A program made the position numbers and the translations under genes. A stretch of DNA of 64,000 nt from Nomia melanderi. Its lineage: Eukaryota; Arthropoda; Insecta; Hymenoptera; Halictidae. The notes under the pieces were generated by a model, which saw only the letters and a program-made list of their open reading frames with translations, searched no databases and had not been told where the DNA came from. Location: positions 2,356,001 to 2,420,000 of the forward strand of contig NW_027475134.1 in NCBI RefSeq assembly GCF_051020985.1, given 5' to 3'. Position 1 is the first letter of the stretch. Every line of letters starts with the position of its first letter. Positions 1-11,239 of this stretch are shown in pieces.

Positions 1-60
1 GGCCGAGAAAACCACAGTCTCATGGGGCCGCACACTCAGGGTCAGGGGAAAATCCAATAT

Positions 61-105
61 ATATATGGTGATATCTCGGGTGCTCTTAGAGATAGCGCAA
101 TAAAC
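61..105. other. Internal dyads 1 and 2 of the monomer (example copy)
   Basis: In the consensus, ATATC-N4-GATAT (unit positions 61-74) and GCTAT-N5-ATAGC (82-96) are perfect 5-bp inverted repeats with 4- and 5-base loops, separated by CTCGGGT. In alpha monomers GATATCTC (70-77) can also pair 7 of 8 with GAGATAGC (89-96), an alternative fold competing with the first two; in beta monomers the change G89 to C removes one of those pairs. Most of the 365 units keep both dyads. This first copy has single-base changes in both (ATATATGG and GCTCTT). Whether the dyads extrude, bind protein or are neutral cannot be told from sequence. Confidence 0.7.
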
Positions 106-479
106 CAAAGTGAATTATCTGCAGGAGGCCCTGGCGCATGAATCCGTGCAGCGGGAACGACCTCGGACCACCAGGGGCCGAGAAAACTACCGTCTCATGG
201 GGCCGGTCACTCAGGATCAGTGAAAAATCCAATATATATCTGCTGATATCTCGGGTGCTATTAGAGATAGCGCAATAAACCAAAGTGAATTATCTGCAGG
301 AGGCCCTGGCGCATGAATCTGTGCAGCGGGAACGACCTGGGACCACCAGGGGCCGAGAAAACGACCGTCTCATGGGGCCGGACACTCAGGGTCAGTGAAA
401 AATCCAATATATATCTGCTGATATCTCGGGTGCTATTACAGATAGCGCAATAAATCAAAGTGCATTGTCTGTAGGAGGC
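86..479. repeat. Left copy of a 394-bp duplication, spacing 1,750 bp
   Basis: Bases 86-479 match 1,836-2,229 without a difference that I can see. The shared private variants include AATCCGTGCAG, GGCCGGTCACTCAGGATCAGTG, CTGCTGATATC and CCTGGGACC. The match breaks at 85/1,835 (C versus A) and 480/2,230 (C versus A). The offset is exactly 10 monomers, so the segment was copied in register. Confidence 0.9.
99..104 (+). promoter_or_regulatory. AATAAA hexamer present in nearly every monomer
   Basis: Both haplotypes read GCAATAAA(C/T)C, so the canonical poly(A) hexamer AATAAA occurs on the + strand about once per 175 bp throughout the array, followed within about 10-25 bases by GTGCATTGTCTGTAGG in beta units, a T/G-rich stretch. 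This is the first copy. It matches the general form of a cleavage/polyadenylation signal, but there is no gene upstream and no sign that it is used; it may be a coincidence fixed by array homogenisation. A few units are altered, for example AAGAAATC at 22,128 and 27,901. Confidence 0.3.
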
Positions 480-1211
480 CCTGGCGCATGAATCTGTGCA
501 GCGGGAACGACCTCGGACCACCAGGGGCCGAGAAAACCACAGTCTCATGGGGCCGGACACTCAGGGTCAGGGGAAAATCCAATATACATCTGGTGATATC
601 TCGGGTGCTATTAGAGATAGCGCAATAAACCAAAGTGCATTGTCTGTAGGAGGCCCTGGCGCATGAATCTGTGCAGCGGGAACGACCTCGGAACACCGGG
701 GACCGAGAAAACCACCGTCTCATGGGGCCGGACACTCAGGGTCAGTGAAAAATCCAATATATATCTGGTGATATCTCGGGTGCTATTACAGATAGCGCAA
801 TAAATCAAAGTGAATTATCTGCAGGAGGCCCTGGCGCATGAATCTGTGCAGCGGGCACGACCTCGGACCACCAGGGGCCGTGAAAACCACAGTCTCATGG
901 GGCCGGACACTCAGGGTCAGGGGAAAATCCAATATATATCTGGTGTTATCTCGGGTGCTATTAGAGATAGCGCAATAAACCAAAGTGCATTGTCTATAGG
1001 AGGCCCTGGCGCATGAATCTGTGCAGCGGGAACGACCTCGGAACACCAGGGACCGAGAAAACCACCGTCTCATGGGGCCGGACACTCAGTGTCAGTGAAA
1101 AATCCAATATATATGTGGTGATATCTCGGGTGCTATTACAGATAGCGCAATAAATCAATGTGCATTGTCTGTAGGAGACCCTGTCGCATGAACCTGTGCA
1201 GCGGGAACGAC

Positions 1212-1232
1212 CTCGGACCACCAGGGTCCGAG
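1212..1232. other. Junction dyad 3, perfect version (8-bp stem, 5-base loop)
   Basis: The usual junction sequence CTCGGACC-ACCAG-GGGCCGAG spans the monomer boundary and pairs 7 of 8 with one A-G mismatch. At this copy the right arm is GGTCCGAG, so all 8 bp pair. Other perfect versions are at 20,092-20,112 and 57,190-57,210. It is the longest inverted repeat I find within the consensus monomer, and it is also where most 1-bp deletions in the array fall. A structural or protein-binding role is inference. Confidence 0.75.
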
Positions 1233-1835
1233 AAAACGACCGTCTCATGGGGCCGGACACTCAGGGTCAGTGAAAAATCCTATATATATCTGGTGATATC
1301 TCGGGTGCTATTACAGATAGCGCAATAAATCAAAGTGCATTGTCTGTAGGAGGCCCTGGCGCATGAATCTGTGCAGCGGGAACGACCTCGGACCGCCAGG
1401 GGCCGAAAAAACCACAGTCTCATGGGGCCGGACACTCAGGGTCAGGGTAAAATGCAATATATATCTGGTGATATCTCGGGTGCTATTACAGATAGCGCAA
1501 TAAATCAAAGTGCATTGTCTGTAGGAGGCCCTGGCGCATGAATCTGTGCAGCGGGAACGACCTTGGAACACCAGGGACCGAGAAAACAACCGTCTCATGG
1601 GGCCGGACACTCAGGGTCAGTGAAAAATCCAATATATATGTGGTGATATCTCGGGTGCTATTACAGATAGCGCAATAAATCAATGTGCACTGTCTGTAGG
1701 AGACCCTGGCGCATGAACCTGTGCAGCGGGAACGACCTCGGACCATCAGGGGCCGAGAAAACCACAGTCTCATGGGGCCGGACACTCAGGGTCAGGGGAA
1801 AATCCAATATATATCTGGTGATATCTCGGGTGCTA

Positions 1836-2229
1836 TTAGAGATAGCGCAATAAACCAAAGTGAATTATCTGCAGGAGGCCCTGGCGCATGAATCCGTGCA
1901 GCGGGAACGACCTCGGACCACCAGGGGCCGAGAAAACTACCGTCTCATGGGGCCGGTCACTCAGGATCAGTGAAAAATCCAATATATATCTGCTGATATC
2001 TCGGGTGCTATTAGAGATAGCGCAATAAACCAAAGTGAATTATCTGCAGGAGGCCCTGGCGCATGAATCTGTGCAGCGGGAACGACCTGGGACCACCAGG
2101 GGCCGAGAAAACGACCGTCTCATGGGGCCGGACACTCAGGGTCAGTGAAAAATCCAATATATATCTGCTGATATCTCGGGTGCTATTACAGATAGCGCAA
2201 TAAATCAAAGTGCATTGTCTGTAGGAGGC
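1836..2229. repeat. Right copy of the 394-bp duplication
   Basis: Exact counterpart of 86-479, ten monomers away. It carries the same private substitutions and is followed by a private GGCACTGG (for GGCCCTGG) at 2,228-2,235. The eight monomers between the copies are not part of the match, so this is either a partial copy of a larger 10-monomer unit or a remnant of one. Confidence 0.9.
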
Positions 2230-4984
2230 ACTGGCGCATGAATCTGTGCAGCGGGAACGACCTCGGACCACCAGGGGCCGAAAAAACCGCAGTCTCATGG
2301 GGCCGGACACTCAGGGTCAGGGTAAAATCCAATATATATCTGGTGATATCTCGGGTGCTATTACAGATAGCGCAATAAATCAAAGTGCATTGTCTGTAGT
2401 AGGCACTGGCGCATGAATCTGTGCAGCGGGAACGACCTCGGACCACCAGGGGCCGAGAAAACGACCGCCTCATGGGGCCGGACACTCAGGGTCAGTGAAA
2501 AATCCAATATATATCTGGTGATATCTCGATTGCTATTACAGATAGCGCAATAAATCAAAGTACATTGTCTGTAGCAGGCCCTGGCGCATGAATCTGTGCA
2601 GCGGGAACGACCTCGGACCTCCAGGGGCGAGACAACCACCTTCTCATGGGGCCGGACACTCAGGGTCAGGGAAAAATCCAATATATATCTGGTGATATCT
2701 CGGCTGCTATTACAGATAGCGCAATAAATCAAAGTGCATTACCTGTAGGAGGCCGTGGCGCATGAATCTGTGCAGCGGGAACGTCCTCGGACCTCCAGGG
2801 GCCGAGACAACGACCGTCTCATGGGGCCGGACACTCAGGGTCAGGGTAAAATCCAATATATATCTGCTGATATCTCGGGTGCTATTACAGATAGCGCAAT
2901 AAATCAAAGTGCACTGTCTGTAGCAGGCCCTGGCGCATGAATCTGTGCAGCGGGAACGACCTTGGACCACCAGGGGCCGAAAAAACCACAGTCTCATGGG
3001 GCCGGACACTCAGGGTCAGGGTAAAATCCAATATATATCTGGTGATATCTCGATTGCTATTAGAGATAGCGCAATAAATCAAAGTGCATTGTCTGTAGGA
3101 GGCCCTGGCGCATGAATCTGTGCAGCGGGAACGACCTCGGAACACCAGGGACCGAGAAAACCACCGTCTCACGGGGCCGGACACTCAGTGTCAGTGAAAA
3201 AACCAATATATATGTGGTGATATCTCGGGTGCTCTTACAGATAGCGCAATAAATCAAAGTGCATTGTCTGTAGGAGACCCTGGCGCATGAATCTGTGCAG
3301 CGGGAACGACCTCGGACCGCCAGGGGCCGAAAAAACCACAGTCTCATGGGGCCGGACACTCAGGGTCAGGGTAAAATGCAATATATATCTGGTGATATCT
3401 CGGGTGCTATTACAGATAGCGCTATAAATCAAAGTGCATTGTCTGTAGGAGGCCCTGGCGCATGAATCTGTGCAGCGGGAACGACCTCGGACCTCCAGGG
3501 ATGAGACAACCACCTTCTCATGGGGCCGGACTCTCAGGGTCAGGGAAAAATCCAATATATATCTGGTGATATCTCGGGTGCCATTACAGATAGCGCAATA
3601 AATCAAAGTGCATTGTCTGTAGGAGGCCCTGGCGCATGAATCTGTGCAGCGGGAACGTCCTCGGACCTCCAGGGGCCGAGACAACGACCGTCTCATGGGG
3701 CCGGACACTCAGGGTCAGGGTAAAATCCAATATATATCTGGGGATATCTCGGGTGCTATTAGAGATAGCGCAATAAACCAAAGTGAATTGTCTGCAGGAG
3801 GCCCTGGGGCATGAATCTGTGCAGCGGGAAAGACATCGGACCACCAGGGGCCGAGAAAACCACAGTCTCATGGGGCCGGACACTCAGGGTCAGGGGAAAA
3901 TCCAATATATATCTGGTGATATCTCGGGTGCTATTAGAGATAGCGCAATAAACCAAAGTGAATTATCTGCAGGAGGCCCTGGCGCATGAATCTGTGCAGC
4001 GGGAACGACCTCGGAACACCAGGGACCGAGAAAACCACCGTCTCATGGGGCCGGACACTCAGGGTCAGTGAAAAATCCAATATATATCTGGTGATATCTC
4101 GATTGCTATTACAGATAGCGCAATAAATCAAAGTACATTGTCTGTAGGAGGCCCTGGCGCATGAATCTGTGCAGCGGGAACGACCTCGGACCTCCAGGGG
4201 CGAGACAACCACCTTCTCATGGGGCCGGACACTCAGGGTCAGGGAAAAATCCAATATATATCTGGTGATATCTCGGCTGCTATTACAGATAGCGCAATAA
4301 ATCAAAGTGCATTGTCTGTAGGAGGCCCTGGCGCATGAATCTGTGCAGCGGGAACGACCTCGGACCACCAGGGGCCGAAAAAACCACAGTCTCATGGGGC
4401 CGGACACTCAGGGTCAGGGTAAAATCCAATATATATCTGGTGATATCTCGATTGCTATTAGAGATAGCGCAATAAACCAAAGTGCATTGTCTGTAGGAGG
4501 CCCTGGCGCATGAATCTGTGCAGCCGGAACGACCTCGGAACACCAGGGACCGAGAAAACCACCGTCTCATGGGGCCGGACACTCAGGGTCAGTGAAAAAT
4601 CCAATATATATGTGGTGATATCTCGGGTGCTATTACAGATAGCGCAATAAATCAATGTGCATTGTCTGTAGGAGACCCTGGCGCATGAACCTGTGCAGCG
4701 GGAACGACCTCGGACCACCAGGGGCCGAGAAAACCACAGTCTCATGGGGCCGGACACTCAGGGTCAGGGGAAAATCCAATATATATCTGGTGATATCTCG
4801 GGTGCTATTACAGATAGCGCAATAAATCAAAGTGCATTGTCTGTAGGAGGCCCTGGCGCATGAATCTGTGCAGCGGGAACGACCTTGGAACACCAGGGAC
4901 CGAGAAAACAACCCTCTCATGGGGCCGGACACTCAGGGTCAGTGAAAAATCCAATATATATGTGGTGATATCTCGGGTGCTATT

Positions 4985-5617
4985 ACAGATAGCGCAATAA
5001 ATCAAAGTGCATTGTCTGTAGGAGGCCCTGGCGCATGAATCTGTGCAGCGGGAACGACCTCGGACCTCCAGGGATGAGACAACCACCTTCTCATGGGGCC
5101 GGACTCTCAGGGTCAGCGAAAAATCCAATATATATCTGGTGATATCTCGGGTGCCATTACAGATAGCGCAATAAATCAAAGTGCATTACCTGTAGGAGGC
5201 CCTGGCGCATGAATCTGTGCAGCGGGAACGTCCTCGGACCTCCAGGGGCCGAGACAACGACCGTCTCATGGGGCCGGACACTCAGGGTCAGGGTAAAATC
5301 CAATATATATCTGGTGATATCTCGGGTGCTATTAGAGATAGCGCAATAAACCAAAGTGAATTGTCTGCAGGAGGCCCTGGCGCATGAATCTGTGCAGCGG
5401 GAAAGACCTCGGACCACCAGGGGCCGAAAAAACCACAGTCTCATGGGGCCGGACACTCAGGGTCAGGGTAAAATCTAATATAAATCTGGTGATATCTCGG
5501 GTGCTATTACAGATAGCGCAATAAATCAAAGTGCATTGTCTGTAGGAGGCCCTGGCGCATGAATTTGTGCAACGGGAACGACCTCGGACCACCAGGGGCC
5601 GAGAAAACCACAGTCTC
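4985..5617. repeat. 7-monomer duplication, copy 1
   Basis: About 633 bp that recur at 6,209-6,841 (offset 1,224 = 7 x 175 minus 1). Shared private features are the 174-bp deletion unit, GGGAACGTCCTCGGACCTCC, the GAGACAACGACC stretch, TAAAATCTAATATAAATCTGG and GAATTTGTGCAACGG/GTATTTGTGCAACGG. I saw only scattered single-base differences. A third partial copy is at 7,741-8,253. Confidence 0.85.
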
Positions 5618-6167
5618 ATGGGGCCGGACACTCAGGGTCAGGGGAAAATCCAATATATACCTGGTGATATCTCGGGTGCTATTAGAGATAGCGCAATAAA
5701 CCAAAGTGCATTGTCTGTAGGAGGCCCTGGCGCATGAACCTGTGCAGCGGGAACGACGTCGGACCACCAGGGGCCGAGAAAACGACCGTCTCATGGGGCC
5801 GGACACTCAGGGTCAGTGAAAAATCCAATATATATCTGCTGATATCTCGGGTGCTATTACAGATAGCGCAATAAACCAAAGTGCATTGTCTGTAGGAGGC
5901 CCTGGCGCATGAATCTGTGCAGCGGGAACGACCTCGGACCACCAGGGGCCGAAAAAACCGCAGTCTCATGGGGCCGGACACTCAGGGTCAGGGTAAAATA
6001 CAATATATATCTGGTGATATCTCGGGTGCTATTACAGATAGCGCAATAAATCAAAGTGCATTGTCTGTAGTAGGCACTGGCGCATGAATCTGTGCAGCGG
6101 GAACGACCTCGGACCACCAGGGGCCGAGAAAACGACCGCCTCATGGGGCCGGACACTCAGGTTCAGT

Positions 6168-6841
6168 GAAAAATCCAATATATATCTGGTGATATCTCGA
6201 TTGCTATTACAGATAGCGCAATAAATCAAAGTGCATTGTCTGTAGGAGGCCCTGGCGCATGAATCTGTGCAGCGGGAACGACCTCGGACCTCCAGGGATG
6301 AGACAACCACCTTCTCATGGGGCCGGACTCTCAGGGTCAGGGAAAAATCCAATATATATCTGGTGATATCTCCGGTGCCATTACAGATAGCGCAATAAAT
6401 CAAAGTGCATTACCTGTAGGAGGCCCTGGCGCATGAATCTGTGCAGCGGGAACGTCCTCGGACCTCCAGGGGCCGAGACAACGACCGTCTCATGGGGCCG
6501 GACACTCGGGGTCAGGGTAAAATCCAATATATATCTGGTGATATCTCGGGTGCTATTAGAGATAGCGCAATAAACCAAAGTGAATTGTCTGCAGGAGGCC
6601 CTGGCGCATGAATCTGTGCAGCGGGAAAGACCTCGGACCACCAGGCGCCGAAAAAACCACAGTCTCATGGGGCCGGACACTCAGGGTCAGGGTAAAATCT
6701 AATATAAATCTGGTGATATCTCGGGTGCTATTACAGATAGCGCAATAAATCAAAGTGCATTGTCTGTAGGAGGCCCTGGCGCATGTATTTGTGCAACGGG
6801 AACGACCTCGGACCACCAGGGGCCGAGAAAACCACAGTCTC
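6168..6841. repeat. 7-monomer duplication, copy 2 (also source or product of the 9-monomer copy)
   Basis: Bases 6,209-6,841 match 4,985-5,617 and bases 6,168-6,680 match 7,741-8,253 (offset 1,573 = 9 x 175 minus 2, including the private CTCGATTGC near its left edge). The middle copy shares the left extension with the third copy and the right extension with the first, so the three arose by successive overlapping events rather than one triplication. Confidence 0.82.
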
Positions 6842-7740
6842 ATTGGACCGGACACTCAGGGTCAGTGAAAAATCCAATATATATCTGGTGATATCTCGGC
6901 TGCTATTACAGATAGCGCAATAAATCAAAGTGCATTGTCTGTCGGAGGCCCTGGCGCATGAATCTGTGCAGCGGGAACGACCTCGGAGCACAAGGGGCGA
7001 GACAACCACCTTCTCATGGGGCCGGACACTCAGGGTCAGGGAAAAATCCAATATATATCTGGTGATATCTCGGGTCCTATTACAGATAGCGCAATAAATC
7101 AACGTGCATTACCTGTAGGAGGCCCTGGCGCATGAATCTGTGCAGCGGGAACGTCCTCGGACCTCCAGGGGCCGAGAAAACCACGGTCTCATGGGGCCGG
7201 ACACTCAGGGTCAGGGGAAAATCCAATATAGATCTGGTGATATCTCGGGTGCTATTACAGACAGCGCAATAAATCAAAGTGCATTACCTGTAGGAGGCCC
7301 TGGCGCATGAATCTGTGCAGCGGGAACGACCTCGGACCACCAGGGGCCGAGAAAACGACCGTCTCATGGGGCCGGACGCTCAGGGTCAGGGAAAAATCCA
7401 ATATATAGGTGGTGATATCTCGGGTGCTATTAGAGATAGCGCAATAAACCAAAGTGAATTATCTGCAGGAGGCCCTGGTGCATGAATCTGTGCAGCGGGA
7501 ACGACCTCGGACCACCAGGGGCCGAGAAAACGACCGTCTCATGGGGCCGGACACTCAGGGTCAGGGGAAAATCCAATATTTATCTGGTGATATCTCGGGT
7601 GCTATTACAGATAGCGCAATATATCAAAGTGCATTGTCTGTAGGAGACCCTGGCGCATGAACCTGTGCAGCGGGAACGACCTCGGACCACCAGGGGCCGA
7701 GAAAACGACCGCCTCATGGGGCCGGACACTCAGGGTCAGT

Positions 7741-8253
7741 GAAAAATCCAATATATATCTGGTGATATCTCGATTGCTATTACAGATAGCGCAATAAATC
7801 AAAGTGCATTGTCTGTAGGAGGGCCTGGCGCATGAATCTGTGCAGCGGGAACGACCTCGGACCTCCAGGGATGAGACAACCACCTTCTCATGGGGCCGGA
7901 CTCTCAGGGTCAGGGAAAAATCCAATATATATCTGGTGATATCTCGGGTGCTATTACAGATAGCGCAATAAATCAAAGTGCATTACCTGTAGGAGGCCCT
8001 GGCGCATGAATCTGTGCAGCCGGAACGTCCTCGGACCTCCAGGGGCCGAGACAACGACCGTCTCATGGGGCCGGACACTCAGGGTCAGGGTAAAATCCAA
8101 TATATATCTGGTGATATCTCGGGTGCTATTAGAGATAGCGCAATAAACCAAAGTGAATTGTCTGCAGGAGGCCCTGGCGCATGAATCTGTGCAGCGGGAA
8201 AGACCTCGGACCACCAGGGGCCGAAAAAACCACAGTCTCATGGGGCCGGACAC
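7741..8253. repeat. Third copy of the 5-8 kb duplicated segment
   Basis: Matches 6,168-6,680 at an offset of 1,573 bp, including CTCGATTGCTATTAC, the deletion monomer CAGGGATGAGACAACC and GGAACGTCCTCGGACCTCC. It ends where GACACTCAGCGTCAGG replaces the expected GACACTCAGGGTCAGG, which is the start of the single-monomer duplication to its right. Confidence 0.82.
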
Positions 8254-8495
8254 TCAGCGTCAGGGGAAAATCCAATATTTATCTGGTGATATCTCGGGTG
8301 CTATTACAGATAGCGCAATAAATGAAAGTGCTTTGTCTGCAGGAGGCCCTGGCGCATGAATCTGTGCAGCGGGAAAGACCTCGGACCACCAGGGGCCGAA
8401 AAAACCACAGTCTCATGGGGCCGGACACTCAGCGTCAGGGGAAAATCCAATATTTATCTGGTGATATCTCGGGTGCTATTACAGATAGCGCAATA
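8161..8495. repeat. Fresh single-monomer tandem duplication
   Basis: Bases 8,161-8,320 and 8,336-8,495 appear identical, including rare variants: GGGAAAGACCTCGG, CCGAAAAAACCACAG, CACTCAGCGTCAGG and AATATTTATCTGG. Most adjacent monomers in this window differ at many sites, so this looks like a very recent one-unit duplication. The two diverge just after, at AATGAAAGTGCTTTG versus ACTGAAAGTGCATTG. Confidence 0.88.
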
Positions 8496-8499
8496 ACTG

Positions 8500-11239
8500 A
8501 AAGTGCATTGTCTGCAGGAGGCCCTGGCGCACGAATCTGTGCAGCGGGAACATAGTCGGACCACCAGGGGCCGAGAAAACCACAGTCTCATGGGGCCGGA
8601 CACTCAGGGTCTGGGAAAATCCAAAATATATCTGGTGATATCTCGGGTGCTATTAGAGATAGAGCAATAAACCAAAGTGACTTATCTGCAGGAGGCCCTG
8701 GCGCATGAATCTGTGTAGCGGGAACAACATCGGACCACCAGGGGCCGAGGAAACCACCGTCTCATGGGGCCGGACACTCAGGGTCAGGGAAAAATCCAAT
8801 ATATATCTGGTGATATCTCGGGTGCTATTACCGATAGCGCAATAAATCAAAGTGCATTGTCCGAAGGAGACCCTTGCGAATGAATCTGTTCAGCGGGAAC
8901 GACCTCGGATCACCAGAGGCCGAGAAAACCACCGTCTCATGGGGCCGGACACTCAGGGTCAGGGAAAAATCCAATATATATCTGGTGATATCTCAGGTGC
9001 TATTACAGATGGCGCAATAAATCAAAGTGCATTGTCTGTAGGAGGCCCTGGCGCATGAATCTGTGCAGCGGGAACGACCTCGGACCACCAGGGGCCGAGA
9101 AAACTACCGTCTCATGGGGCCGGACACTCAGAGTCAGGGAAAAATCCAATATATATCTGGTGATATCTCGGGTGCTATTACAGATAGCGCAATAAATCAA
9201 AGTGAATTATATGCAGGAGGCCCTGGCGCATAAATCTGTGCAGCGGGAACGACCTCGGACGACCAGGGGCCGAGAAAACCACCATCTCATGGGGCCGGAC
9301 ACTCAGGTTCAGGGGAAAATCCAATATATGTCTGGTGATATCTCGGATGCTATCAGAGATAGCGCAATTAACACAAGTGAATTATCTGCAGGAGGCAATG
9401 CCGCATGAATCGGTGCAGCGGGAACGACCTCGGATCACCAGGGGCCGAGAAAATCACCGTCTCATGGGGCCGGACTGTAAGGGTCAGGGAAAAACCCAAT
9501 ATATATCTGGTGATATCTAGGGTGCTATTAGAGATACCGCAATAAATCAAAGTGCATTGTCTGTAGGAGGCCCTGGCGCATGAATCTGTGCAGCGGGAAC
9601 GACCTCGGACCACCAGGGGCCGAGAAAACTACCGTCTCATGGGGCCGGACACTCAGGGTCAGGGAAAAATCCAATATATATCTGGTGATATCTCGGGTGC
9701 TATTATAGATAGCGCAATAAACCAAAGTGAGTTATCTGTAGGAGGCCCTGGCGCATGAATCTGTGCAGCGGGAACGACCTCAGTCCACCAGGGGCCGAGA
9801 AAACCACCGTCCCGAGGGGCCGGACACTTAGGGTCAGTGAAAAATCCAATATATATCTGGTGATATCTCGGGTGCTATTACAGATAGCGCAATAAATCAA
9901 AGTGCATTGTCTGTAGAAGGCACTGGCGCATGAATCTGTGAAGCGGGAACGACCTCGGACCACCAGGGACGAGACAACCACCATCTCATGGGGCCGGACA
10001 CTCAGGGTCAGGGGACAATCCAATATATATCTGGTGATATCTCGGGCGCTATTAGAGATAGCGCAATAAACCAAAGTGAATTATCTGCAGGGGGCCCTGC
10101 CGCATGAATCGGTGCAACGGGAACGACCTCGGACCACCATGGGCCGAGAAAACCACAGTCTCATGGGGCCGGACACTCAGGGTCAGTGAAAAATCCAATA
10201 TATATCTGGTGATATCTCGGGTGCTATTAGTGATAGCGCAATAAACCAAAGTGAATTGTCTGCAAGAGGCCCTGGTGCAGGAATCTGTGCAGCGGGAACG
10301 ACCTCGGATCACCAGGGGCCGAGAAAACCACCATCTCATGGGGCCGGACACTCAGGTTCAGGGAAAAATCCAATATATATCTGGTGATATCTCGGGTGCT
10401 ATTAGAGATAGCGCAATAAACCAAAGTGCATTGTCTGCAGAAAGCCCTGGCGCATGATTCTGTGCAACGGGAACGACCTCGGACCACCAGGGGCCGAGAA
10501 AACCACAGTCTCATGGGGCCGGACACTCAGGGTCAGGGGAAAATCCAATATATATCTAGTGATATCTCGGGTGCTATTACAGATAGCGCAATAAATCAAA
10601 CTGCATTGTCTGTAGGAGGCCCTGGCGCATGAATTGGTGCAGCGGGAACGACCTCGTACCACCAGGGGCCGAGAAAACCAGTCTCATGGGGCCGGACACT
10701 CAGGGTCAGGGGAAAATCCAAAATATATCTGGTGATATCTCGGGTGCTATTAGAGATAGCGCAATAAACCAAAGTGAATTATCTGCAGGAGGCCCTGGCG
10801 CATGAATCTGTGCAGCGGGAACGACCTCGGTCCACTAGGGGCCGAGAAAACCACCGTCTCATGGGGCTGGACACTCAGGTTGAGGGAAATATCCAATATA
10901 TATCTGGTGATATCTCGGGTGCTATTGCAGATAGCGCAATAAATCAAAGTGCATTTTTAGTAGGAGGCCCCGGCGCATGAATCTGTGCAACGGGAACGAC
11001 CTCGGACCACCAGGGGCCGAGGAGACCACCGTCTCATGGGGCCGGACAGTCAGGGTCAGGGAAAAATCCTATATATATCTGGTGATATCTTGAGTGCTAT
11101 TAGAGATAGCGCAATAAATCAAAGTGCATTGTCTGTAGGAGGCCCTGGCGCATGAATCTGTGCAGCGGGAACGACCTCGCACCACCAGGGGCCGAGAAAA
11201 CAACCGTCTCATGGGGCCGGACACTCAGGGTCAGGGAAA
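8500..11239. repeat. Heterogeneous monomer stretch with no clear higher-order repeat
   Basis: About 15-16 monomers, each with several private changes: ACATAGTCGG near 8,550; CAAAATATATC near 8,620; CTTGCGAATGAATCTGTTCAG near 8,872-8,892; GCATAAATC near 9,228; GGACTGTAAGGG near 9,473; GGAGACCACC near 11,021. I found no block copied elsewhere at near identity. A 1-bp loss is near 8,610 and another near 9,966, and a 2-bp loss (AAAACCAGTCTC for AAAACCACAGTCTC) is near 10,676. There are no genes. Confidence 0.75.

Larger units (their letters stand above)
1..175 (+). repeat. Reference monomer (unit 1), used for monomer coordinates
   Basis: First complete unit, from GGCCGAG to the base before the next GGCCGAG at 176. 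Landmarks in unit coordinates: GGCCGAG 1-7; CATGGGGCCGG about 21-31; variable GTCAGGGGAAAA about 41-52; ATATAT patch 55-64; EcoRV GATATC 70-75; CTCGGG 75-80; AATAAA 99-104; haplotype block 89-122; GGCGCATGAATCTGTGCAG about 133-151; CGGGAACGACCTCGGACC 152-169. This unit is alpha type at 105-122 (C105, A113, A117, PstI CTGCAG) and carries the A16/G48 pair (CACAGTC with GTCAGGGG). The choice of start is a convention, not a biological boundary. It differs from the consensus at CGCACACTC (for CGGACACTC), at ATATATGG (for ATATCTGG) and at GCTCTTAGAG (for GCTATTAGAG). Confidence 0.9.
2615..7880. repeat. 174-bp deletion-monomer subfamily
   Basis: A recurrent monomer variant has lost one base in the right arm of the junction dyad, reading CCTCCAGGGGCGAGACAACC or CCTCCAGGGATGAGACAACC, followed by CACCTTCTCATGG. 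Copies lie near 2,621, 3,496, 4,200, 5,071, 6,291 and 7,864, with a relative near 6,990 (GCACAAGGGGCGAGAC). Each shifts the 175-bp lattice by one. Because 174 = 58 codons, these units keep the minus-strand frame open across an extra monomer, which explains the 123- and 157-residue frames here without any coding function. The shared flanking variants indicate one deletion event later spread by duplication. Confidence 0.85.

Noticed and set aside
21..52. G-quadruplex in GGGGCCGGACACTCAGGGTCAGGGG
   Set aside because: Only three runs of three or more G with loops up to 13 bases or more. It does not meet the usual four-run, short-loop pattern; at best a weak two-tetrad form.
55..80. TATA-box promoter in the ATATATAT patch
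   Set aside because: Short A/T run present in every monomer with no associated gene or initiator; its composition alone is not evidence of a promoter.
3235..4407. Long minus-strand open frames of 157 residues (also at 17,567-18,040 and 53,614-54,087)
   Set aside because: Their translations are repeats of the satellite itself. They exist because short deletions in the repeat keep or restore an open frame across extra monomers. There is no codon signature, start context or conserved length, and the frame rotates elsewhere.
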